Assembly: GCA_032334055.1 (NCBI GenBank)
Contig: JAUOZS010000001.1
Coordinates: forward strand, 2,516,501-2,580,500
Length of the DNA stretch: 64,000 nt
Reading direction: 5' to 3'
From: Selenomonadales bacterium 4137-cl
GTDB lineage: Bacteria > Bacillota > Negativicutes > Sporomusales > UBA7701
Numbering within the stretch: position 1 is the stretch's first letter; each line of letters begins with the position of its first letter. A program made the translations under genes and the position numbers. This document shows, piece after piece, positions 53,800 to 62,808 of the stretch. The notes below the pieces were generated by a model that had not been told where the DNA came from, did no database searches, and saw only the letters and a list, made by a program, of their open reading frames with translations.

Positions 53800-54261
53800 G
53801 TGTCTAAAACAGTAAATTACTCAGATCACCGTTTTTCCAAGGTCATGGTCTCGTCGCGGACAAAGCCGGCCGGACGCGTCCGGGCCGGGGAAATAATGCA
53901 GATGCTCTACAACGCGGCCCATAAAGTCGCCCAGAAGCATGCCGGCGCGGACGTAACCGCGATCAGGGTCGAAGAAATACTTTTCCTGCAGCCGCTTCAT
54001 TACGGCTCACTGGTTACCGGCCATGCCTATTTGACCTTCGTCGGCGAAACTTCCATGGAAGTAAAGGTTGACCTGTATCTCGACAACGGGATAGACTCCA
54101 CGCCGTTACTGACCTGTTACTTCGTCATGGTCGCGCTGGACGAGCATCAGCATCCGAAAAAGGTGCCGTCGCTGGAAGTAAACACCGAACAGGAGAAAGA
54201 ACTGTTCGCAGAAGGAAAACGGCGCTATCTGCAACGTAAGAGCGAACTGCAGCCCAAGTAA
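53800..54261 (+). CDS. acyl-CoA thioesterase, hotdog fold (YkhA-like)
   Basis: A 153-residue hotdog protein, start at the GTG at 53800 with GGGGGG 7 nt upstream. Family features: the central helix NAAHKVAQKHAG, the strand region EILFLQPLHYGSLVTG and the C-terminal VMVALDEHQHPKKVPSL. Likely hydrolyses acyl-CoA esters. Transcribed away from the neighbouring membrane-protein genes. Confidence 0.82.
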   Translation: MSKTVNYSDHRFSKVMVSSRTKPAGRVRAGEIMQMLYNAAHKVAQKHAGADVTAIRVEEILFLQPLHYGSLVTGHAYLTFVGETSMEVKVDLYLDNGIDSTPLLTCYFVMVALDEHQHPKKVPSLEVNTEQEKELFAEGKRRYLQRKSELQPK

Positions 54262-54289
54262 CCGGTTCGCATTTTAAGATGCCTTTACC

Positions 54290-54323
54290 GTCCGGCATGC
54301 GTTCTTCGGAACGCATGCCGGAC
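54290..54323 (+). other. 15-bp hairpin with UUCG loop
   Basis: A perfect 15-bp stem (54290-54304 with 54309-54323) closed by TTCG, an exceptionally stable RNA tetraloop. No T run follows on either strand, so it may be a 3'-end stabiliser for the thioesterase mRNA or a leader for the YybS-like gene. Confidence 0.7.
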
Positions 54324-54378
54324 GCCATCTGGCGGACATCCGCACAATCGGCAAATAAAGACAGACTAGGGTGAAAAT

Positions 54379-55341
54379 ATGAGCGCCACCGTCAGCGTCA
54401 AACCTCTCGTCGAAAGCGGGCTCCTTACCGCGATCACCGTCGTATTAGGGTCAATCAGCTTCTATATGCCCGTCGCCGGACTTGTACTGGTGTTTATCCT
54501 GCCTCTGCCGATAGCCCTTTTGGGCGTGCGCCACGGGATAAGGTGGAGCATTTTGTCGACACTGGCCACCGCCCTCTTCTCCGCCGTTTTGCTGAATCCC
54601 CTTCATGCGATAATCATGATCGTCAGCTTCGGTATAAGCGGCATAACAATGGGACACTGCCTGCGCTCCGGCTATTCCCCGCTGAAAACACTCCTCCTCG
54701 GCGCGGTCGCCGCGATGCTTTCGATCGCCGCCGGCTTTCTCATCGGCCTCCATTTAATGGGCGTTAATATTATCGACATGCAGGCGTCCGCGGTCAGGAA
54801 AGGCATGGAGTGGGCTCTCGCCCATTCCCGGCCCGGCGGCCCGGTGTCGGCGCAGTACGCGGACAAAATCGACGCCATCACCAGGCTTTATCTCATCGTC
54901 TATCCGGCCGGATTCGCCGTCAGCGCCCTGATCTTCTCCTACATCAATCTCGCCGTGGCCAGAGTGGTACTGGCCCGGCTGGAGCACCCCATCGCCTCGT
55001 TTCCGCCGCTGAGGCGGTGGACGATGCCGGGATGGCTGGTGATCGCTTACGGCGCGGCCTTGCTCGCTTCCTACTACGGTCAGGCCAAGAACATCGCCCT
55101 GGTTTACAACCTCGGCCTCAACCTGCAACTGGCCACCAATTCCCTGCTCCTTATCCAGGGCCTGGCCGGCTTCGCCCATCTCGCCCGGAAGTACTCACTT
55201 CCACGTTGGGCGTCGATAGTCCTTGTCACGTTGCTGTTCAGCCATGAACTGCTCACCCAGCTGCTGCTGCTCGCCGGTCTCTTCGACCTGGCCTTTGATC
55301 TGCGGAAACTCAGGCCCCCGCGCACCGGCTCCGCCGGCTGA
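54379..55341 (+). CDS. YybS-family (DUF2232) membrane protein
   Basis: A 320-residue polytopic protein with about eight helices; the YybS/DUF2232 pattern includes VLVFILPLPIALLGVRHGIRWSIL and FGISGITMGHCLRSGYSPLKTLL (quoted in part). YybS is linked to sporulation or replication neighbourhoods in Firmicutes; function unsettled. Confidence 0.82.
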   Translation: MSATVSVKPLVESGLLTAITVVLGSISFYMPVAGLVLVFILPLPIALLGVRHGIRWSILSTLATALFSAVLLNPLHAIIMIVSFGISGITMGHCLRSGYSPLKTLLLGAVAAMLSIAAGFLIGLHLMGVNIIDMQASAVRKGMEWALAHSRPGGPVSAQYADKIDAITRLYLIVYPAGFAVSALIFSYINLAVARVVLARLEHPIASFPPLRRWTMPGWLVIAYGAALLASYYGQAKNIALVYNLGLNLQLATNSLLLIQGLAGFAHLARKYSLPRWASIVLVTLLFSHELLTQLLLLAGLFDLAFDLRKLRPPRTGSAG

Positions 55342-55396
55342 ATACAACCTGGCGGAAAATCGGCGGGAGTGAGGGAGCGTTAACTGCAATTCTTTG

Positions 55397-55497
55397 GGAA
55401 ACATTATCGCAGCGGTATTGACTAATGTTTCCACCAAGCACTATAATATAAATAAATACAGTATATTTTTTTAATCTTTAACGTTTCCATGGGAAAC
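55397..55497 (+). promoter_or_regulatory. strong promoter with four GTTTCC/GGAAAC boxes
   Basis: TTGACT (55418-55423), 18-nt spacer and TATAAT (55442-55447). Around it are GGAAACATTA (55397-55406) and TAATGTTTCC (55423-55432), a perfect 10-bp inverted repeat over the -35, and GTTTCC (55483-55488) with GGAAAC (55492-55497) downstream. The arrangement suggests an operator for an unidentified regulator controlling the 66-aa gene. Confidence 0.7.
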
Positions 55498-55563
55498 ACG
55501 ATCGGAGTGTTGTTTCTGCGGAAGCGCGCGCGACAGACAAAACCGGAAAGGAGGACAGCGACA

Positions 55564-55764
55564 ATGGCCGTTTACAGATTCAATCTCGAAAACACCGCCC
55601 CCGGGCATCGTCCCCTCATCGCCCGTCTGAACAAGATTTTCTCGCCCATCCCGATAACCGTCACCGACAACGAGATGATAATCGGCATCTGCGAGGAAGC
55701 CGAGGAGCAGCAGGTGTGGCGGAAATTGTACGACAAGCTGGGCCACGGCGCTCATTGCGTGTGA
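55564..55764 (+). CDS. 66-aa small protein, unknown
   Basis: Start ATG at 55564 with AAAGGAGGA about 9 nt upstream. The product (MAVYRFNLENTAPGHRPLIA and ending GHGAHCV) is mixed alpha/beta by eye, with no membrane helix and a single terminal Cys. I do not recognise the family. It is the only gene behind the strong, box-flanked promoter at 55418-55447. Confidence 0.7.
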   Translation: MAVYRFNLENTAPGHRPLIARLNKIFSPIPITVTDNEMIIGICEEAEEQQVWRKLYDKLGHGAHCV

Positions 55765-55783
55765 ATAACCGTACGGACGACAA

Positions 55784-55815
55784 GAAACCGCCGGAGGAAT
55801 CCTGCCGGCGGTTTC
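55784..55815. terminator. bidirectional hairpin between convergent genes
   Basis: Perfect 11-bp stem GAAACCGCCGG (55784-55794)/CCGGCGGTTTC (55805-55815) between the 66-aa gene and the convergent transporter. Short T-containing tracts follow in each direction (TTTCTCG and TTTCTTG). Confidence 0.7.
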
Positions 55816-55825
55816 TCGCATGCTG

Positions 55826-57109
55826 TTATTTCGGGAAGAACGGCCACACCAGGGGAATAACGATCAGCGACACAATGAAACAAACTACCATGAGACCGGT
55901 GCCGGCTTTGACATAGTCCATGAACTTGTAGCCGCCGGGGCCGAGTACGATGGTGTTAGGCGGCGTGCCGACCGGCGTCGCGAAGGCGCAGGAGGCGGCG
56001 ACCGCGATGGCCATCAACACGGCGTGCGGGCTGGCGCCGAGGCCCTTGGCGATCGAAATGCCAATCGGTGCCAGCAGCGCGGTGCAGGCGGTGTTGGACA
56101 TGAACTGGGTCAGACCCGCGGAAAGAATGAAGAGCACGGCGGTAATGAGCAGGGGGCTCGGAGCGCCGCCCATGGCGCCCACCACGGCGTCGGCGATCAT
56201 CTTGCCGGCGCCGCTCTTGTCGATGGCGGAGGCGATCGGCATCATGCCGGCGAACAGGAAGATGGTCACCCAGTCGATGCCCTGATAGGCTTGCTTTTCT
56301 TTGAGGCAGCCCGTCAGCACGGCCAGGATGGCGCCGATGATGGCGGCGACTTCCAGCGGCAGCCACTTGAGACCGAGAGCCATGGCGACGACCACGCCCA
56401 GAAGGATCAGGCCGGCGATCCACATCTTCTTCGGATCTGCCGAGCTGGCGGTGGCTTCCTTGGCGGCCTCGGCATCAACGGCGGCGTCAGCGGACAGTTC
56501 AGCCTTGGGCAGCAGGTATTTGCCGATAAACATCATGTAGATGATGCCAACGACGGTGAGGGGAATGCCGATCCAGGCGAACTCGAAAAAGCCGAACGGC
56601 TGGAAGCCGGCGTTCTTGAGGGCGCCGGCGACGATGATGTTCGGCGGCGTGCCGACGAGGGTGATGATGCCGCCGAGACCGGCGCCGAACGCCAGCGGCA
56701 TAAGTTGGCGCGAGGCAGGAATCTTGGCGACCTGGCAGATGCCGAGCACGACGGGCAGCAGGGCCGCGGTGGTGCCGGTGTTGGAGGTCACCGACGACAG
56801 CACCGCGGCGATCAGCATGGTGCCGAACAGCAGCCCGTTCTCGCTGGTGCCGGTGAAGCGGACGACGGTCGTGCCGATTTTTTGCGCAAGACCGGTGTGG
56901 AACATAGCGGCGCCGATGACGAACATGCCGGCGAACAGTACAACCGTGGAGTTGGACAGGCCGGAAAATACGGTTTTGACCGGGATAATCCCCAGGAGAC
57001 CCATGGCAATGGCCCCGGACATAGCCGTCACGGCCAGCGGGATCGCCTCGGTGACGAATAACAGCGCGACGACCCCAAGGACAATAAGCGCTTTCACTGC
57101 AGGTGTCAT
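55826..57109 (-). CDS. SLC13/DASS-family anion or dicarboxylate transporter
   Basis: A 427-residue polytopic transporter, start at the ATG at 57109 (GGGGAGG upstream). It contains the two SNT/TPP signature halves of the DASS family: SSVTSNTGTTAALLPV with VGTPPNIIVAG, and FMSNTACTALLAPI with VGTPPNTIVLG. Likely imports succinate, malate or a similar dianion with sodium. It lies next to mmdBCDA, which fits substrate uptake for succinate decarboxylation. Confidence 0.9.
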   Translation of the reverse strand: MTPAVKALIVLGVVALLFVTEAIPLAVTAMSGAIAMGLLGIIPVKTVFSGLSNSTVVLFAGMFVIGAAMFHTGLAQKIGTTVVRFTGTSENGLLFGTMLIAAVLSSVTSNTGTTAALLPVVLGICQVAKIPASRQLMPLAFGAGLGGIITLVGTPPNIIVAGALKNAGFQPFGFFEFAWIGIPLTVVGIIYMMFIGKYLLPKAELSADAAVDAEAAKEATASSADPKKMWIAGLILLGVVVAMALGLKWLPLEVAAIIGAILAVLTGCLKEKQAYQGIDWVTIFLFAGMMPIASAIDKSGAGKMIADAVVGAMGGAPSPLLITAVLFILSAGLTQFMSNTACTALLAPIGISIAKGLGASPHAVLMAIAVAASCAFATPVGTPPNTIVLGPGGYKFMDYVKAGTGLMVVCFIVSLIVIPLVWPFFPK

Positions 57110-57257
57110 TCTGTTTTTACCTCCCCACATTTCTCTCTCTAATAGCCGATGATGCCAAAGCAACCGGAAACGACGCCTCGCCTCACCTCCTTAACGCATA
57201 GCCGTCAGGGGGAACTTGGGACGACAACTGTTGCGCAATTCCAAAAATTGACGGCCG

Positions 57258-57285
57258 GATACGCAGGCGACTACGCCTGCGTATC
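57258..57285. other. 12-bp hairpin between mmdB and the transporter gene
   Basis: Perfect stem GATACGCAGGCG (57258-57269) with its complement at 57274-57285 and ACTA loop. No T run directly follows on the minus strand; TTTTTGG occurs about 10 nt further on. Possibly a processing or stability element in a continuous mmd-transporter transcript. Confidence 0.6.
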
Positions 57286-57307
57286 GACCCGGAAACCCGG
57301 AGGGATG

Positions 57308-58438
57308 TTACTTCAGCATCGCCAGCATGGTGCCGGCGGCGACCGCGGTGCCGATAACGCCGGCCACGTTTGGCCCCATGGCGTGCATCAGCAGGAAATT
57401 GGCAGGGTTGGCCTTCTGGCCGACCACCTGGGTAACGCGGGCCGCCATCGGTACGGCCGACACGCCGGCGGAGCCGATCAGCGGGTTGACTTTGCCGCCG
57501 GAAACGATGTAGAACACTTTGCCCAGCAGAACGCCGGCCGCCGTGCCGCCGGCGAAGGCCAACAGGCCGAGGCAAATGATCAGGATGGTCTTGTAGTTTC
57601 GGAAGTTCTCCGCCGACATGGTCAGACCGGTGCCGGTGGCCAGGAAGATGGTGACGATGTTGATGAGAGCGTTCTGCGCCGTGTCCGACAGCCGGTCGGT
57701 GACTCCCGACTCGCGGAAGAGGTTGCCGAGCATCAGCATGCCCATCAACGCGGCGATCGGCGGCAGCAACAGGCTGATGACAGCAGTAGCGACGACCGGG
57801 AAGGCCAGCTTTTCGAACTTCGAGACCGGGCGCAGCTGATCCATGACGACCGCGCGCTCTTTCTTAGTCGTCAGCAGCTTCATGATCGGCGGCTGGATGA
57901 GCGGCACGAGCGACATGTAGGAGTACGCTGCGACCGCGATGGCTCCCAGCAGATGCGGGGCCAGCTTGACGGACAGGTAAATGGCGGTCGGGCCGTCCGC
58001 GCCGCCGATGATGCCGATGGCGGCCGCTTCCTGAACGTTGAAGCCCAGCGCCATAGCGCCGCCGAGCGCCACGAACACGCCGAACTGGGCGGCGGCGCCA
58101 AGCAGCAGCGTCGACGGGTTGGCCAGCATCGGGCCGAAGTCGGTCATCGCCCCGACCCCCAGGAAGATCAGGGGCGGAAAGATTTCGTACTGGATGCCGT
58201 AGCTGATGAGCTGCATGACGCCATGCTCCTCAAGGAACCCCGTTTTCGGCAGGTTGGCGAGGATGCAGCCGAAGGCGATCGGCGACAGCAGCAGCGGCTC
58301 GAACCCCTTGGCGAACGCCAGGTAGAGCAGGACGAGACCCACGATCATCATGATGGCGTTGCCGCCGGTGAAGCCCGTGAAGCCGCTGTCCGCCCAGACG
58401 GCATGCAGCGCGACCGCGAACGCGTTAAAAAGTTCCAT
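57308..58438 (-). CDS. mmdB: methylmalonyl-CoA decarboxylase beta subunit (Na+ pump)
   Basis: A 376-residue polytopic beta subunit of a biotin-dependent decarboxylase that pumps Na+. Family regions: [21 protein letters not shown] and the ion-site stretch [18 protein letters not shown] (conserved Asp), [14 protein letters not shown], and the C-terminal [12 protein letters not shown]. It decarboxylates carboxybiotin coupled to Na+ export. Confidence 0.94.
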   Translation of the reverse strand: MELFNAFAVALHAVWADSGFTGFTGGNAIMMIVGLVLLYLAFAKGFEPLLLSPIAFGCILANLPKTGFLEEHGVMQLISYGIQYEIFPPLIFLGVGAMTDFGPMLANPSTLLLGAAAQFGVFVALGGAMALGFNVQEAAAIGIIGGADGPTAIYLSVKLAPHLLGAIAVAAYSYMSLVPLIQPPIMKLLTTKKERAVVMDQLRPVSKFEKLAFPVVATAVISLLLPPIAALMGMLMLGNLFRESGVTDRLSDTAQNALINIVTIFLATGTGLTMSAENFRNYKTILIICLGLLAFAGGTAAGVLLGKVFYIVSGGKVNPLIGSAGVSAVPMAARVTQVVGQKANPANFLLMHAMGPNVAGVIGTAVAAGTMLAMLK

Positions 58439-58465
58439 ATCTAAGTCCTCCTAAAAAGTAGCGCT

Positions 58466-58858
58466 TCAGCCGAGAACGATCAGCACATCACCGGTGGCTA
58501 CCGTTTGGCCGGGGGCCACGCGTACATCGGTGACCTTCGCGTCGGCGGGAGCCATGATTTCGTTCTGCATTTTCATGGCTTCGAGAATGAGGAGAACGTC
58601 GCCGCTTTTGACGGAATCGCCGGCTTTGACATTGACGGACATGATTTTGCCAGGCATGGGGGCGTTGACGGTCTTCGCGCCGGCGGCAACGGGAGCGGCC
58701 GCCTTCGGAGCCGGGGCCGCGGCAGGAGCGGCGGCGGGAGCAGCGGCGGGAGCGGCCTTGGGGGCCGCGGCGGGGGCGGCGGCAGCGGCGGCGCCGCCGA
58801 CTTTCTCAACATCTACTTCGTACGTTTGGCCGTTTACGGTTATAAGGAATTTTTCCAT
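58466..58858 (-). CDS. mmdC: methylmalonyl-CoA decarboxylase gamma subunit (biotin carrier)
   Basis: A 130-residue biotin carrier: N-terminal segment, an Ala/Pro-rich flexible linker (about 25-65), and a C-terminal biotinyl domain with EAMKMQNEI whose Lys is the biotin site. The linker lets the biotin arm swing between MmdA and MmdB. Confidence 0.95.
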   Translation of the reverse strand: MEKFLITVNGQTYEVDVEKVGGAAAAAAPAAAPKAAPAAAPAAAPAAAPAPKAAAPVAAGAKTVNAPMPGKIMSVNVKAGDSVKSGDVLLILEAMKMQNEIMAPADAKVTDVRVAPGQTVATGDVLIVLG

Positions 58859-58886
58859 TGTTACATCCTCCTTAATCTACCCTGTC

Positions 58887-59240
58887 TTAATACATCCTAT
58901 TGCGGCTCTGAACGGTTTCGAGGCGTGCGGCCTGGGCCCAGCCCTTGCCGATCACCGGGCGTACGGCCATGATCCGCGCGGCGCCGTAGCCGGTCGCGGC
59001 GATCGCGGCGGCAAGCACGGCGATAAGCTGGCCCTGGTCGGCCTCCGCCGGGGCGGCGGGAGCCGCCGCGACCGGAGCCGCAGTCGGAGCCGGCTCGGTT
59101 TTAGCTATACTTTTTTTTTGGGTCGGGTCAATCACCTTTATCAGGCGGATAATCAGGCTCAAACCATACAATACGGCAAACACTACCGTCATGTTGATAA
59201 CCATGATCAGTATCGGGTTTGTCGTTACCGGTTGTCCCAT
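58887..59240 (-). CDS. mmdD: methylmalonyl-CoA decarboxylase delta subunit (OadG/MmdD)
   Basis: A 117-residue protein with one N-terminal membrane helix (about 10-30), an Ala/Pro-rich linker, and a short C-terminal domain (AARIMAVRPVIGKGWAQAAR). OadG/MmdD subunits hold the peripheral MmdA on the membrane complex. Confidence 0.88.
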   Translation of the reverse strand: MGQPVTTNPILIMVINMTVVFAVLYGLSLIIRLIKVIDPTQKKSIAKTEPAPTAAPVAAAPAAPAEADQGQLIAVLAAAIAATGYGAARIMAVRPVIGKGWAQAARLETVQSRNRMY

Positions 59241-59292
59241 CTAGTTCACCTCTTTTTCTCCTGGTTGTTGTCACGCACTCCGCGCCAGCGGC

Positions 59293-60822
59293 CTACAGCG
59301 GAATATTGCCGTGCTTCTTGGCGGGACGGGTTTCGCGCTTGGAGGCGAGCATGTTGAGAGCGGTGATGATGCGCGGCCTGGTTTCGGCAGGCTCGATGAC
59401 GATATCGACGAAACCGCGCTCGGCCGCTTTGTACGGGGTGGCGAATTCCTCGACGTACTTATCGGTCTTTTCCTTGGCGGCGGGGTCGCCCTTGAAGATG
59501 ATGTTGGCCGCGCCGGCCGGGCCCATGACGGCGATCTCCGCGCTCGGCCAGGCGAGCACCTGGTCAGCGCCGAGGTCCTGGGAGCACATCGCCAGATAGG
59601 AGCCGCCGTACGCCTTGCGGGTGATGACGGTGACCTTGGGCACGGTGGCTTCCGAGTAAGCGTACAGCATCTTGGCGCCGTGGCGGATGATGCCGCCGTA
59701 CTCCTGGCTGGTGCCGGGCAGGAAGCCGGGAACGTCGACGAGGTTGACGAGCGGGATGTTGAAAGCGTCGCAGAAACGGATGAAACGGGCGGACTTGTCG
59801 GACGCGTTGACGTCGAGGCAGCCGGCCATAACCGACGGCTGGTTGGCGATGATGCCGACCGTCTGGCCGTCGAAACGGGCGAAGCAGGTGATAATATTCT
59901 GGGCGTAGTGCTCATGCACCTCATAGAACTCGCCGTTGTCAACGATCTTGGCGATGACGTCCTTCATGTTGTACGGCATGTTGGGGTTATCGGGCAGCAT
60001 GGTGTTGAGGCTGGCGTCCATGCGGTTGGGGTCGTCGCCCGTCTCCTGCACCGGGGCGTCCTCGAGATTGTTCGACGGCAGGAAGCTTAGCAGATAGCGA
60101 ACCTGCTCCATGCAGTTATCGTCGTTCTCGGCCGCGAAGTGAGCCACGCCGGACACGGTGTTGTGGGTCATAGCGCCGCCGAGGGCCTCGGCGGTCACTT
60201 CTTCGGCGGTAACCGATTTGATGACCTGCGGGCCGGTGATGAACATCTGGCTGGTGTTTTTCACCATGAAGATAAAGTCGGTCAGGGCCGGGGAATACAC
60301 GGCGCCGCCGGCGCACGGTCCCATGATGACCGAAATCTGGGGAATGACGCCCGAGGCGAGAGTGTTGCGATAGAAGATTTTACCGTAGCCGGACAGCGCG
60401 TCAACCGCTTCCTGGATGCGGGCGCCGCCGGAATCGTTGAGGCCGACGAGGGGCGCACCCATCTTGACAGCCAGATCCTGCACCTTGCAGATTTTGGCGG
60501 CGTGCATTTCGCCCAAGGAACCGCCGACGACGGTGAAATCCTGCGCGAACACGTACACCAGACGGCCATCCACCGTGCCGTAGCCGGTTACGACGCCTTC
60601 GCCGGGAGCCTCTTCCTTCTCCATGCCGAAGTTGGTGCAGCGGTGATGGACAAACTGGTCGAGCTCCACGAAAGTACCGGGGTCGAGGAGCTTTTCGACC
60701 CGCTCGCGGGCGGTCAGCTTGCCGCTGGCATGCTGTTTTTCGATCCGTTTGGCGCCGCCGCCCTGCTTGACTTTCTCCTGGCGGGCCTTAAGATCCTGGA
60801 TCTTTTCTTGGATAGTGGCCAT
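59293..60822 (-). CDS. mmdA: methylmalonyl-CoA decarboxylase alpha subunit (carboxyltransferase)
   Basis: A 509-residue carboxyltransferase of the propionyl/methylmalonyl-CoA type ([66 protein letters not shown] quoted in part, [11 protein letters not shown]). It transfers the carboxyl group from (S)-methylmalonyl-CoA to biotin on MmdC, giving propionyl-CoA. Confidence 0.96.
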   Translation of the reverse strand: MATIQEKIQDLKARQEKVKQGGGAKRIEKQHASGKLTARERVEKLLDPGTFVELDQFVHHRCTNFGMEKEEAPGEGVVTGYGTVDGRLVYVFAQDFTVVGGSLGEMHAAKICKVQDLAVKMGAPLVGLNDSGGARIQEAVDALSGYGKIFYRNTLASGVIPQISVIMGPCAGGAVYSPALTDFIFMVKNTSQMFITGPQVIKSVTAEEVTAEALGGAMTHNTVSGVAHFAAENDDNCMEQVRYLLSFLPSNNLEDAPVQETGDDPNRMDASLNTMLPDNPNMPYNMKDVIAKIVDNGEFYEVHEHYAQNIITCFARFDGQTVGIIANQPSVMAGCLDVNASDKSARFIRFCDAFNIPLVNLVDVPGFLPGTSQEYGGIIRHGAKMLYAYSEATVPKVTVITRKAYGGSYLAMCSQDLGADQVLAWPSAEIAVMGPAGAANIIFKGDPAAKEKTDKYVEEFATPYKAAERGFVDIVIEPAETRPRIITALNMLASKRETRPAKKHGNIPL

Positions 60823-60867
60823 GATACACCTCCAGACAAAATGGTTACAGTTCGGGAAGACGACCCG

Positions 60868-61275
60868 CTATTTCCGCTCGGAAAGCTCGAGCAGGATGCC
60901 GCCGGTGGCCTTCGGGTGAACGAAGGCGATGCTGGCGCCGCCGGCGCCGTAACGCGGCTGCTCGTCGATAAGGCGTACGCCTTTGCCCTTGAGGTCGGCA
61001 AGAGCGTTCTCGATGTTGTCTACCCTGAGAGCGACGTGCTGGATGCCCTCGCCGTTCTTCTCGATGAACTTGGCGATCGGGCCGTCCGGGGAAGTGGACT
61101 CGAGGAGTTCCACCTCGCTGTCGCCGCAGGGGATAAAGCAAACTTTAACCTTCTGCTGCTCGACGACCTCTTCGCCGAGAGCGGTCATACCAAGGGTTTC
61201 GGTGTAGAATTTCTTGGCTTCCGCCAGGTCTTTCACCGCGATGCCGATATGGTCGACCTTTAGTACCTTGAACAT
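60868..61275 (-). CDS. mce: methylmalonyl-CoA epimerase
   Basis: A 135-residue VOC-fold epimerase with metal-site residues His in [12 protein letters not shown], His in [11 protein letters not shown] and Glu in [11 protein letters not shown]. It interconverts the (R)- and (S)-methylmalonyl-CoA epimers between the mutase and the decarboxylase. Confidence 0.94.
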   Translation of the reverse strand: MFKVLKVDHIGIAVKDLAEAKKFYTETLGMTALGEEVVEQQKVKVCFIPCGDSEVELLESTSPDGPIAKFIEKNGEGIQHVALRVDNIENALADLKGKGVRLIDEQPRYGAGGASIAFVHPKATGGILLELSERK

Positions 61276-61368
61276 AAAGCTACCTCCTTGTGTTATGATT
61301 TGATTATATTACCTGATAACAATTTTAACCCAACTTATCTTCCCTGGCAAATAGATCCACACAGGCAA

Positions 61369-62307
61369 TTACTTCAGAAAAGCGTTTAACAGTTCGGAAA
61401 CGACGCTGTAGGGATCCCTGTCCCGTTTTTCTATCTTCGCGACCAGTTGGTCAAGCTGGCCGGACTCGGTAACTCTGCCGAGAACCCGGCGGTGAATGTA
61501 TTCCTCCAGCAAGGCGATAAGCTCGCTCCGCGTTCTTGCCGTCCGACGCCGGGCGAGTTCGCCCGATGTGCCAAGATAGTCGATATGGCTGTCGATGGTA
61601 GCGATAAGTTCCTCGATCCCTGTTCCCTGGCTGGCCACCGTCTGCTTGATGGGCGGCCGCCAGTCGGTCTTGACCTGATCCAGGTCAAGCATCATGTCAA
61701 GCTCGGCCTTCAGGCGCTCGGCCCCCTCGCGGTCGGCCTTATTAATGGCGAACACGTCCCCGATCTCGAGAATGCCCGCCTTGATGGCCTGAATATCGTC
61801 TCCCAGACCGGGGACGAGCACGACCACGGTAGTATCGGCGGCTTTGATGATGTCGACCTCGGACTGGCCGACGCCGACCGTCTCGATAAAAATGATATCC
61901 TTGCCGAAGGCGTCCAGGATCTTGACCGCATCGGCCGTCTTGCGCGACAGTCCTCCCAAACTCCCCCGCGTTCCCATGCTGCGGATGAACACGCCCTCGT
62001 CGAGGGTAAGCTCGTTCATCCGGATGCGGTCGCCGAGGATGGCGCCCCCCGAAAAAGGGCTGGTGGGGTCGACGGCCACAATGCCGATCGTCTTGCCCTG
62101 GCGGCGATAAACCTTGGCCAGCTTATCGGTCAAGGTGCTCTTGCCCGCGCCGGGCGGCCCGGTGATGCCGATTACGTGGGCCCGGCCGGTATGCGGGTAT
62201 AGCTTCTGCATAATCGCCGTCGCTTCGTCGTATTCGTTTTCGACCGCGGTGATGGCCCGCGACAGGGCCAGCCGCGAGCCGGCCAAAAGCTCTGCCACAA
62301 TATCCAC
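61369..62307 (-). CDS. meaB: MeaB-type GTPase chaperone of methylmalonyl-CoA mutase
   Basis: A 312-residue MeaB/ArgK-family G3E GTPase with Walker A GPPGAGKST, VDPTSPFSGGAILGDRIRM and FIETVGVGQSEVDI. It loads or protects the B12 cofactor of the mutase encoded downstream. Confidence 0.94.
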   Translation of the reverse strand: MDIVAELLAGSRLALSRAITAVENEYDEATAIMQKLYPHTGRAHVIGITGPPGAGKSTLTDKLAKVYRRQGKTIGIVAVDPTSPFSGGAILGDRIRMNELTLDEGVFIRSMGTRGSLGGLSRKTADAVKILDAFGKDIIFIETVGVGQSEVDIIKAADTTVVVLVPGLGDDIQAIKAGILEIGDVFAINKADREGAERLKAELDMMLDLDQVKTDWRPPIKQTVASQGTGIEELIATIDSHIDYLGTSGELARRRTARTRSELIALLEEYIHRRVLGRVTESGQLDQLVAKIEKRDRDPYSVVSELLNAFLK

Positions 62308-62390
62308 GACTGATGCACCACCTCAAGCCTGCAGCAAGCCGGCCGGGCGGGAGGGCGCTCCTCCCGCCTGACCGACGCTAGTCGCAGGCT

Positions 62391-62783
62391 CTATTTAACG
62401 TTGGACTTGATGAATTCGATGATGCTGGCGGTCGGGGTGCCGGGGGTGAATACGGCGGACACGCCGGCCTCTTTCAGACCGGGGATGTCGGCGTCGGGGA
62501 TGACGCCGCCGCCGATAATGAGAACATCCTTCATCCCCTTGTCGCGGACCATGTTTACGACTTTGGGGAAGAGCGTGTTGTGCGCGCCCGACAGAAGGCT
62601 CATCGCCACGACGTTTACGTCTTCCTGCAGAGCGGCTTCGGTGATCTGCTCGGGAGTTTGGCGAAGGCCGGTGTAGATTACCTCGAAGCCTGCGTCGCGA
62701 AGAGCGCGGGCTACGACTTTGGCGCCGCGGTCATGACCGTCGAGACCGGGCTTTGCTACCAGTACGCGAATACGTTTTTCCAT
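62391..62783 (-). CDS. mcmB: methylmalonyl-CoA mutase small subunit (cobalamin-binding)
   Basis: A 130-residue B12-binding domain with the cobalamin His in [17 protein letters not shown] (DxHxxG) and the other ligands-loop regions [14 protein letters not shown] and [11 protein letters not shown]. Separate small subunit, as in archaeal-type and many clostridial mutases. Confidence 0.93.
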   Translation of the reverse strand: MEKRIRVLVAKPGLDGHDRGAKVVARALRDAGFEVIYTGLRQTPEQITEAALQEDVNVVAMSLLSGAHNTLFPKVVNMVRDKGMKDVLIIGGGVIPDADIPGLKEAGVSAVFTPGTPTASIIEFIKSNVK

Positions 62784-62808
62784 CGTTCGTCCCTCCTATC
62801 TCTTCTCG

